Source: Syntrophomonadaceae bacterium (lineage in GTDB: Bacteria > Bacillota > PH28-bin88). Taken from it: a stretch of 64,000 nt of DNA. The stretch covers positions 155,126 to 219,125 of the forward strand of contig JAGXSE010000001.1 in the NCBI GenBank assembly GCA_018333865.1, written 5' to 3'. Positions 26,586-33,482 of this stretch are shown piece after piece (the first letter of the stretch is position 1; every line of letters starts with the position of its first letter). The notes below the pieces were generated by a model that did no database searches, had not been told where the DNA came from, and saw only the letters and a list, made by a program, of their open reading frames with translations. The position numbers were made by a program, and so were the translations under genes.

Positions 26586-27797
26586 ATGGCATTAATTATC
26601 GAACCGAAAATCTGCTCCGGATGTGAACTTTGTATTGCGGTCTGCCCTTTTAATGCGATCGAAATCGTGAACGGAACTGCCCAAGAGAGTGACGGGTGTT
26701 CCGGGTGCGGAGCTTGTGTGGAGCACTGTCCGGCAGGAGCTATAAAAATAGCGGAAAATGGCAATGGGGCTTTTAAATCACAAATACCCCGTGATGTATG
26801 GGTTTACGCTGAACAGTTTCGCGGCGTATTGGCAAGGGTATCATTAGAGCTTTTGGGAGAAGGCCGCCGCCTGGCTGATATCCTTGGTGTCCAGTTAGCT
26901 GCTGTTCTGGTTGGGTCAAATGTGGAGAGCCTGGCAAGTGAATTGATCGCTTATGGAGCTGATCAGGTTTATTTGGTCCAAGACAGGGCTAAAGAGCACT
27001 ATATCACAGAAGTATACGCCCGTGCTCTGTACGATCTTGTAAAAAGCGAGAAGCCGGAAATATTTTTAATAGGTGCTACCACAACCGGAAGGGATTTGGC
27101 TCCGCGTCTGGCAGCCCAACTGCAAACCGGGTTGACCGCTGATTGCACGAAACTTGAGGTTGATCTTGAAGCGAGACTATTGTTGCAAACGAGACCGGCC
27201 TTTGGAGGAAACCTGATGGCGACTATTACTTGCCCGACAGCGTGGCCACAAATGGCTACTGTTCGACCCGGGGTAATGAAGGGACTCCAGGCGGATCTTA
27301 CCCGGAAAGGCCAGGTTGTAAAGGTTAAGCCTAGGATTAACCCAGCTGATCTGCAAAAGGTCTTTCACAGCTTAGTTCCGGCTTTGCACAAGCATGTTAA
27401 GTTAGAGGACGCTGACATTATTGTGTCAGGAGGCCGGGGCATCGGAGGGCCGGAAGGGTTTAAGTTATTGTCCCGATTGGCCAGGGAGCTGGGAGGAGAA
27501 GTAGGGGGGTCTCGTATTGCTGTGGAGCAAGGATGGATACCCCAGGAGAATCAGGTGGGGCAAACTGGCAAAACTGTGCGTCCTAAATTATATTTGGCCT
27601 GTGGTATCTCCGGCGCAATCCAGCATGTTGCTGGTATGAAGGGTTCTAACTATATTATTGCAATAAATAAGGATCCGCAGGCGCCTATCTTTGGGGTTGC
27701 AGATCTGGGAATAGTTGCGGATTATAAAGAGGTTGTCACTTCCTGGCTGAACTACTTAAGCAGTCAGCGCGAAAAAACGGCTTTTGCTGCCTGTTAA
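26586..27797 (+). CDS. etfA: Electron transfer flavoprotein alpha subunit with ferredoxin domain
   Basis: A 403-residue EtfA with an extra N-terminal domain of about 60 residues carrying two 4Fe-4S motifs ([18 protein letters not shown] and [18 protein letters not shown]). The usual EtfA part follows ([10 protein letters not shown]..., [26 protein letters not shown]) with the FAD domain at the C-terminus ([56 protein letters not shown]). This fusion is known from the caffeyl-CoA reductase Etf of Acetobacterium and is associated with ferredoxin-coupled electron bifurcation. It is the last gene before a bidirectional terminator. Confidence 0.93.
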   Translation: MALIIEPKICSGCELCIAVCPFNAIEIVNGTAQESDGCSGCGACVEHCPAGAIKIAENGNGAFKSQIPRDVWVYAEQFRGVLARVSLELLGEGRRLADILGVQLAAVLVGSNVESLASELIAYGADQVYLVQDRAKEHYITEVYARALYDLVKSEKPEIFLIGATTTGRDLAPRLAAQLQTGLTADCTKLEVDLEARLLLQTRPAFGGNLMATITCPTAWPQMATVRPGVMKGLQADLTRKGQVVKVKPRINPADLQKVFHSLVPALHKHVKLEDADIIVSGGRGIGGPEGFKLLSRLARELGGEVGGSRIAVEQGWIPQENQVGQTGKTVRPKLYLACGISGAIQHVAGMKGSNYIIAINKDPQAPIFGVADLGIVADYKEVVTSWLNYLSSQREKTAFAAC

Positions 27798-27926
27798 GTG
27801 TAAGTGCTTTAGTGCCCGAAGGCTATGGGGTTGGGCATTATAACCTGACCCCGCCCACTTTTCACTGCAATAACCAAAAAATAGTAAAAAATTTTTGGTA
27901 TATTTTATATAGAATGTGGGTTTTAT

Positions 27927-27960
27927 AAAAACCGGTGAGGTTCTTGCCTTACCGGTTTTT
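27927..27960. terminator. Bidirectional terminator between etfA and the ATPase gene
   Basis: AAAACCGGT and ACCGGTTTT flank GAGGTTCTTGCCTT, which itself can pair. It has T/A tails on both sides and lies between convergent genes. Confidence 0.85.
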
Positions 27961-27975
27961 GGAGTTAGTCTTGGG

Positions 27976-29094
27976 TTAGTTTTTATTTTCAAACTCCGAC
28001 CCCATGTAATTCATAATTCTTTGTAAAATCGAGTCTCGTCGCTTATTTAATGACGGAAAATCCATGTAAGGAATATAATAACTCTCCAAGTCATCGTGGG
28101 CCTTTTTCGCCCTCGCAATGAAGCCGATAGCCCGCTTAATACTATCGCCGTATAGGTCTTGAGCCTTATCCAGATCCTCTGCGTATACCTTGACTGCTGA
28201 TCTGTTGATAAACATCTCAGTATTCAATACCGTATCATCTGCTTTAGGAGAATAAGGATGGCTTGTATTGCTGGTAATTATTGCCGTTTGGAGCTGGGGT
28301 ATGATCATATGTTCAATGCGGTTGGGGTCAAGGGCACAGTGGAAGACCTCCGTATCAAACCCATAAACCATAGCTGCTTGATAAATCTTTTGGACGAGGG
28401 TGCTTTTTCCTGTCCCTGGTTCGCCTGTGATTATATATCGCTTGGCTACAGAATCAAACAGTGTGTCGAAATGGTTTGCCAACCCTTCAGGGGTAATGGC
28501 ACTGGCAAAAAGATGGCGGGACTTGGGTGGTTTTTGCCTGAGATTATCATTGAAGATTCCTTTGATCAAAATGTTGGCTTGTCTGTTAAGCCCAGCAATG
28601 TCAAGGGCATCTCCATCCAGATAGTAGCTTTCAATTTCATCATTTAATAACTTAGCTTGAGCCAAGTATCCATATGCTCGCCGGAAAAGCCTGCCAATCT
28701 CCTTGTTTGTCTTAATAATCATTTCTTTATGGGTTCGAACCCCTGCCTCATTCCAATGGTCACCCAAATGAACTATTTCGTCAACAGCTCCCGGGTTCTT
28801 GGGATCAACTACATGAGGGGCAGTGCCATCTATCATGGCTATACCAATTTGTGGGATTACTATGCCGTCAAGTGAGTCGTTGTCAGAAGAGCAGCAATGG
28901 AATTCTACGCTGTACCCTTGAGCTAATAAGCTCCCGGCGATTGTTTTCATGAAGGTTGATTTGCCAACTCCGGGTCCGCCTTTCATCACGAAGATGCGGG
29001 TTGCGTCAAGCGGGATAATGTGGTGATAAAAGGAATAAAATCCTTGAGAAGTATTCCCTCCTGGGAAAACCTTTTTAACCGCTTGGTTTTTCAT
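27976..29094 (-). CDS. P-loop ATPase with two tandem NTPase modules
   Basis: A 372-residue protein made of two related halves. Each has a Walker A motif: GGPGVGKST near residue 39 and GEPGTGKST near 224. Each half also repeats FHCCSSDNDSLDGIVIPQ / FHCALDPNRIEHMIIPQ and ends with IARAKKAHDDLESYY / LAQAKLLNDEIESYY, showing internal duplication. It matches a family of conserved Firmicute ATPases of unknown role. The ATG at 29094 follows GGAGGGAAAG. It is divergent from the class V aminotransferase gene and convergent with etfA; no functional link is evident. Confidence 0.8.
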   Translation of the reverse strand: MKNQAVKKVFPGGNTSQGFYSFYHHIIPLDATRIFVMKGGPGVGKSTFMKTIAGSLLAQGYSVEFHCCSSDNDSLDGIVIPQIGIAMIDGTAPHVVDPKNPGAVDEIVHLGDHWNEAGVRTHKEMIIKTNKEIGRLFRRAYGYLAQAKLLNDEIESYYLDGDALDIAGLNRQANILIKGIFNDNLRQKPPKSRHLFASAITPEGLANHFDTLFDSVAKRYIITGEPGTGKSTLVQKIYQAAMVYGFDTEVFHCALDPNRIEHMIIPQLQTAIITSNTSHPYSPKADDTVLNTEMFINRSAVKVYAEDLDKAQDLYGDSIKRAIGFIARAKKAHDDLESYYIPYMDFPSLNKRRDSILQRIMNYMGSEFENKN

Positions 29095-29316
29095 TAGACT
29101 TTCCCTCCAAATAATATAGTAAAAATCCCTGCATAGAATTTCAAACCATCGTATGTAATCCTAGTGAAAAGTGTGAGGGGGAATAGCAAGGAAATTATTG
29201 GGGAGGTTGGATAGTTAAAAGGAGATGCACTATATTTCGAGAATATATCTATTCGATTTAGGGAGAATGTTCTCAACCGGGAGAAAAATCATTTTGAATG
29301 TGAAAGGATGGTAGTC

Positions 29317-30483
29317 ATGCTAACAGGTGTGCCTCTAAGAACTTTAATGGGTCCTGGCCCGAGCGATGTTCATCCAAGGGTTTTGCAGGCCCTGTCCTAC
29401 CCACTGATCGGTCATTTGGACCCCGATTTCTTATTGCTTATGAATGAAACAATGGATATGCTGCGCAAAACCTTTGCAACGAATAATCAGATTACCGTTC
29501 CCATGTCCGGCACCGGTAGCTCAGGAATGGAGACAATTTTCGTAAACTTACTTGAACCTGGCGATAAAGTTATCATAGGCGTAAACGGGCTTTTTGGCCA
29601 GCGGATGGTTGATGTAGCTGAGAGAGTGGGAGCTCTACCTATCGTTGTGGATGCCCCCTGGGGTGAACCGGTTGATCCTGTGGCAATAGAAGCTGCAGCT
29701 AAAAAAAGCGGTAAAATAAAAGCCATTGCTGTTGTACATGCGGAAACCTCTACCGGGGTGAGGCAACCTCTGGAGCCTGTTAGTTCTATCGCCAAGCAAT
29801 ATGAGGCCTTGTTTTTTGTTGATGCCGTTACGTCTTTGGGTGGAATTCCAGTTAATATTGATCAGATTGGCATCGATGCCTGCTACAGCGGTACGCAAAA
29901 GTGCTTGAGTGTACCGCCGGGGCTTTCCCCGGTTACCCTTAGTCCCCAGGCTGGAAATATTCTTAAAGACAGGAAGGATAAGGTTAGAAGCTGGTATTTA
30001 GATCTGACAATGATCACTAAATACTGGAGCTCTGAACGCTTTTACCACCATACTGCCCCGATCTCGATGATATTTGCACTGCATGAAGGCTTGAAACTGA
30101 TTTTAGAAGAAGGGCTAGAAGCGGTCTATTCCCGTCACCAACAAAACGGGGAGGCCTTGCAGGCAGGATTAACGAGCATGGGTCTTAAACTATTGGTCAA
30201 CCCCGAGTACCGCTTGCCAATGCTTACCTCGGTGATTATTCCTGAAGGTGTGCCCGATCTGGAGGTTAGAAAACGGCTATTAAACCATTATGGTATTGAA
30301 ATTGGTGGCGGATTAGGTGTGCTTAAAGGTAAAATATGGAGAATCGGCCTGATGGGTCATACATCCAAAAGAAAGAATGTCGTCTTGTTATTATCGGCTA
30401 TAGAGGACACCTTACGGCAGCTTGGTTATCATGTGCCTCCCGGAGCGGGTGTGGAAGGAGCGCTTAAGCTGTATAATAATTAG
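29317..30483 (+). CDS. Class V aminotransferase, alanine-glyoxylate/serine-pyruvate type
   Basis: A 388-residue fold-type I PLP enzyme of the alanine:glyoxylate/serine:pyruvate (AGXT, PucG-like) group. Landmarks are MGPGPSDVHPRVLQALS, MSGTGSSGMETIFVNLLEPGD, HAETSTGVRQPL, VDAVTSLGGIPV (Asp to the PLP ring nitrogen) and the Schiff-base lysine in YSGTQKCLSVPPGLSP. The C-terminal domain includes GGLGVLKGKIWRIGLMGH. The ATG at 29317 is chosen because GAAAGG lies nine bases upstream. It starts the nitrogen-related island; the physiological amino donor and acceptor cannot be told apart from sequence. Confidence 0.88.
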   Translation: MLTGVPLRTLMGPGPSDVHPRVLQALSYPLIGHLDPDFLLLMNETMDMLRKTFATNNQITVPMSGTGSSGMETIFVNLLEPGDKVIIGVNGLFGQRMVDVAERVGALPIVVDAPWGEPVDPVAIEAAAKKSGKIKAIAVVHAETSTGVRQPLEPVSSIAKQYEALFFVDAVTSLGGIPVNIDQIGIDACYSGTQKCLSVPPGLSPVTLSPQAGNILKDRKDKVRSWYLDLTMITKYWSSERFYHHTAPISMIFALHEGLKLILEEGLEAVYSRHQQNGEALQAGLTSMGLKLLVNPEYRLPMLTSVIIPEGVPDLEVRKRLLNHYGIEIGGGLGVLKGKIWRIGLMGHTSKRKNVVLLLSAIEDTLRQLGYHVPPGAGVEGALKLYNN

Positions 30484-30492
30484 CAAATATTT

Positions 30493-30536
30493 TGGGCTCC
30501 CAGGGCAAATCCTTGCAGGAGCCTATTTTTTTTGGT
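30493..30536 (+). terminator. Intrinsic terminator after the aminotransferase
   Basis: GGGCTCC pairs with GGAGCCT around an inner 17-base region, followed by eight T residues. Confidence 0.85.
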
Positions 30537-30583
30537 ATTATTTGCAGCAATACATATACCTTTGCTTAATGAAGGTGCTGCCT

Positions 30584-31162
30584 TTGTTTGGGTTAAAAAT
30601 TGCGGTGGGCGACCAGGACGCAGGAACCCGGCGGAATATAAAAGACACATTGAAAAGAGCAGGCCATTTTGTCATAGCGGAGGCAGGCGATGGCCGGACA
30701 TTGTCTCAGCAGGCTTTTAACCTTAGCCCTGACGTGGTGGTTGCGGATGCGCTTTTACCCTTAAGGGACGGTTTTGAAGTGGCCAGGGTTTTAGATGAGC
30801 AACGGGTAACCCCTGTAATTCTGACGATGAACGAAGATTACTATTGGGTTACTTTAGATAAGATAAGAGAAGCTGGGATCTATGGCTGTCTGGTGCGGCC
30901 ATTTAATGAAATCAGCCTATTGTCTCAGGTAGAGGTGGCGTGGGCATGCTTTCATAAAATTAAGAAATTGGAGGAGGATAACCGCAAGGTTAAGGAAACC
31001 TTGGAAAGCAGAAAAATTATCGATAGGGCAAAGGGACTGTTAATGGAACAAAGAGGTATGCCGGAACAGGAAGCTTTTAAGTTATTGCGCAAGACCAGCA
31101 TGGACCGTTGCTCATCTTTAGAGAAGATTGCGAAAGCCGTTATCAAAGGGGAAATAATCTAG
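30584..31162 (+). CDS. ANTAR-domain response regulator 1
   Basis: A 192-residue antiterminator-type regulator. The receiver domain (residues about 4-120) keeps the acidic pocket (GDQD) and the phospho-acceptor aspartate in VVVADALLPLRDG, but the usual conserved lysine is arginine (LVRPF). A helix leads to the ANTAR domain (about 130-190: ESRKIIDRAKGLLMEQRGMPEQEAFKLLRKTSMDRCSSLEKIAKAVI). ANTAR proteins bind paired hexaloop RNA hairpins and prevent termination. The TTG at 30584 has GAAGGTG at good spacing; ATG 30569 is an alternative without a ribosome binding site. Located just upstream of glnA2. No sensor kinase is seen. Confidence 0.88.
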   Translation: MFGLKIAVGDQDAGTRRNIKDTLKRAGHFVIAEAGDGRTLSQQAFNLSPDVVVADALLPLRDGFEVARVLDEQRVTPVILTMNEDYYWVTLDKIREAGIYGCLVRPFNEISLLSQVEVAWACFHKIKKLEEDNRKVKETLESRKIIDRAKGLLMEQRGMPEQEAFKLLRKTSMDRCSSLEKIAKAVIKGEII

Positions 31163-31189
31163 GTATACAGTATTCATTTAAAAAACCTC

Positions 31190-31219
31190 TTGATGCGGTC
31201 TGGTTACTTGTTATATAAT
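31190..31219 (+). promoter_or_regulatory. Sigma-A promoter of glnA2
   Basis: TTGATG (31190-31195) and TATAAT (31214-31219) with an 18-base spacer, upstream of the attenuator-like leader of glnA2. Confidence 0.65.
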
Positions 31220-31245
31220 GACAAATAACAACGGTATACAGTCTT

Positions 31246-31304
31246 GGGCAGTGACGTCCGCAGACAGGTTTCAGGTAACCTGTTCTGGGGATGTTTCTTT
31301 TTTT
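31246..31304 (+). promoter_or_regulatory. Hexaloop hairpin overlapping a terminator in the glnA2 leader
   Basis: GGGC-AGTGAC-GTCC (31246-31259) has a six-base loop with A1 and G4, the ANTAR recognition pattern. Its 3' arm is also the start of a long terminator hairpin (CGTCCGCAGACAGGTT pairing with AACCTGTTCTGGGGATG, 31255-31293), followed by a T-rich tract. Only one clear hexaloop hairpin is found here; a first one was searched for upstream and not seen. Confidence 0.6.
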
Positions 31305-31330
31305 AACTTGTAATCTAGGAGGTAATTAAA

Positions 31331-32656
31331 GTGTATTTGCCCGAAGACGTTCTAGAAAAAGCTAAAGAGTACAATGTAAAGTTTGTTAGGCTGCAGTTTA
31401 CCGATATTTTTGGTTTATTGAAAAACATTGCGGTGACAGTTGATGACCTGAAGCGAGCTCTTGACGGACTGTTGATTTTCGATAGCTCTGTGTTAGAAGG
31501 AGCAATCAAAAATAGAGAAAGAGATATCGTATTAAAACCCGACCCCAGCACTTTTGTGGTTTTCCCTTGGAGACCCAGGGAGGGAGCTGTGGCCAGGTTG
31601 ATTTGCGATATCGCCAACCCTGATGGTACACCGTATACGGCCTGTCCCCGCTATGTATTGCGCAAGGTTCTGGCAGAGGCTTCGGCCATGGGCTATAGCA
31701 CGATGGCAGGCACCGAAGTAGAATTCTACTTATTTCATGGGGATGACAAAGGCAATCCCACCACAGATTCCCATGACAGAGCCGGGTTTTGCGACCTGTC
31801 TCCCATCGATATGGGGGAAAACGCGCGCAGGGATATGGTCCTCACTTTGGAAGAAATGGGAATCGATATTGGTTCCAGCCACCATGAGTTAGGCCATGGG
31901 CAGCATGAGATTATTTTGAAATTTGATGATGTCTTAGCTGCTGCCGACAAGTTTATCACTTCCAAGTTTGTTGTTCGCACAATAGCTCAGCGCCACGGCT
32001 TGCATGCTTCGTTTATGCCAAAGCCAATAATCAGCATGCCAGGGTCAGCTTTGCACTGCCACATTTCCCTTTATCGCCTGGGTAACAACGCTTTTTTTGA
32101 ACCTGAAAGTCCAAGGCAGCTTAGTAAAGATTGTTTGCACTTTATTGCGGGCATCTTAAAACATGCTGAAGCAAATACAGCTATTACCAATCCCCTGGTA
32201 AATTCTTACAAAAGACTGATCCCCAGCGAACTGGTTCCTGTGTATATAGCTTGGTCTGAACATAATAGAAACTCTGTGATCAGGATACCGGCTTATAGGG
32301 GACAGCAAACCAGAGTGGAAGTGAGAAATCCTGACCCGTCATGTAACCCTTATCTGGCTTTTGCGGTAATGATTAAGGCTGGCTTAGAAGGAATAAAAAA
32401 CCGCATTCTGCCCCCCGAGCCAGTTCTTGATAATATATACCAAATGGACCAGGAGCAAAGAGACGCGCTTCAGGTGAGGCGTTTGCCCCATCACCTGGAG
32501 GCAGCATTGGCTGAACTAGCCAAGGACGAAGTAATTCGAACTACTATAGGTGATTACTTATTCAACCGGTTTTATCAAGGGAAGTTGCAGGAATGGGAAA
32601 GGTATCACAACCTTATTCATCCCTGGGAGCTTAAAGAATACCTGCCTGTTTACTAA
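31331..32656 (+). CDS. Glutamine synthetase-like protein, divergent copy 2
   Basis: A 441-residue type I glutamine synthetase homologue that differs from the other two copies at sensitive places. Kept are the metal-binding glutamates in GTEVEFYLF, HHELGHGQHEI and [15 protein letters not shown]. Changed are the Asp50 loop (FDSSVLEGAIKNRERD instead of [15 protein letters not shown]), the AP of HHEVAPGQ, and GSGMH (GSALH). It may have altered kinetics, another amine substrate (as in gamma-glutamylamide synthetases) or a regulatory role. The GTG start follows CTAGGAGG. It is preceded by an ANTAR gene and an ANTAR-like leader and followed by a nucleotidyltransferase gene. Confidence 0.85.
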   Translation: MYLPEDVLEKAKEYNVKFVRLQFTDIFGLLKNIAVTVDDLKRALDGLLIFDSSVLEGAIKNRERDIVLKPDPSTFVVFPWRPREGAVARLICDIANPDGTPYTACPRYVLRKVLAEASAMGYSTMAGTEVEFYLFHGDDKGNPTTDSHDRAGFCDLSPIDMGENARRDMVLTLEEMGIDIGSSHHELGHGQHEIILKFDDVLAAADKFITSKFVVRTIAQRHGLHASFMPKPIISMPGSALHCHISLYRLGNNAFFEPESPRQLSKDCLHFIAGILKHAEANTAITNPLVNSYKRLIPSELVPVYIAWSEHNRNSVIRIPAYRGQQTRVEVRNPDPSCNPYLAFAVMIKAGLEGIKNRILPPEPVLDNIYQMDQEQRDALQVRRLPHHLEAALAELAKDEVIRTTIGDYLFNRFYQGKLQEWERYHNLIHPWELKEYLPVY

Positions 32657-32762
32657 TCCGGTGATTTTAATCGAGAGGGGAGGGATGCCTTGGGAGCAAT
32701 ATTATCGAAGCCAGAATCGGAAAACTAAAAAAAGAGGATGGTAGTTTATTGGGGGTGGCTAT

Positions 32763-32954
32763 ATGGCTGCTGGGTTCTTTGCTGAAAAACCTTTTGGAAT
32801 CTGGATAGCGGCAAACTGGACCTTGTTGTGCGCGATAGTCACAGAAAAAATGGTTCTTTCACTGCATAAAAGGATGTTGAAGGGCCGATATTCCAGGGTT
32901 AAGGCACCTGAGCCGCTGGAAGGAGATGGATGCTCATGCTTACAAGCATATTGA
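32763..32954 (+). CDS. Small ORF, possibly a degraded gene
   Basis: A 63-codon frame starting ATG at 32763 after TTGGGGGTGG. The product MAAGFFAEKPFGIWIAANWTL... shows no family. It overlaps the nucleotidyltransferase start by 25 bases. The other two frames of the 32690-32880 stretch also contain protein-like pieces (for example KKEDGSLLGVAIWLLGSLLK and LDSGKLDLVVRDSHRKNGS), which suggests a frameshifted remnant. Low confidence as a functional gene. Confidence 0.25.
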   Translation: MAAGFFAEKPFGIWIAANWTLLCAIVTEKMVLSLHKRMLKGRYSRVKAPEPLEGDGCSCLQAY

Positions 32955-33394
32955 TTGAGCGTTCATTAGAGTTTTGTATGCGTTCCATCGGAAAGACTAG
33001 AGAAGAGATAATCAGTGGCCTGGCTCTGGAAAATCGGGAAACTCACAGCTGGTTCAGGTATGGTCTCGCAAAGTATTTATGCGCTTGCATAAATGAGTTA
33101 GATGAGGGAATGATTGCCGCATATGTTCATGGGAGCACTGCGAGCGATACAGCCGGAATTGCTTCGGATATTGATTTGATTATTATTATTAGCGGTGAGG
33201 AAGAGTATCTAATTCGAATTTTAAAATCACTTGACCATCACTTGGTAGATTCTTACCGAAAGCTGGTTGGGGTCAAGGCGGAGTTTGTCAGTAGGCTGTT
33301 AGATGTAAAGATTACCACAAATAAAGCGCGCAAAGATAGTATGGGTAACTGCCCTATTAGAATCTGGGAGGCAAGTCTTAAACCCATAGCGTAG
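32930..33394 (+). CDS. Minimal nucleotidyltransferase-domain protein
   Basis: A 154-residue protein with the polymerase-beta-type nucleotidyltransferase motif YVHGSTASDTAGIASDIDLIII near residue 63: Gly-Ser, then Asp-x-Asp ten residues later, as needed for two-metal catalysis. An N-terminal helical part (IERSLEFCMRSIGKTREEIISGL...) precedes it. The ATG at 32930 follows GGAAGGAG. The target is unknown. Its place directly after the divergent glutamine synthetase raises the possibility of protein nucleotidylation, but a MNT/HEPN-type toxin-antitoxin or antibiotic-type transferase role is equally open; no HEPN partner is evident. Confidence 0.65.
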   Translation: MLMLTSILIERSLEFCMRSIGKTREEIISGLALENRETHSWFRYGLAKYLCACINELDEGMIAAYVHGSTASDTAGIASDIDLIIIISGEEEYLIRILKSLDHHLVDSYRKLVGVKAEFVSRLLDVKITTNKARKDSMGNCPIRIWEASLKPIA

Positions 33395-33482
33395 AAGTTG
33401 AGCCATAGTATAGATACTACAAACTCTAAGATATAGAAAAAGAAAAACTATAAAAGCGAGAGAAATTGGAGGATGGTAGAAA

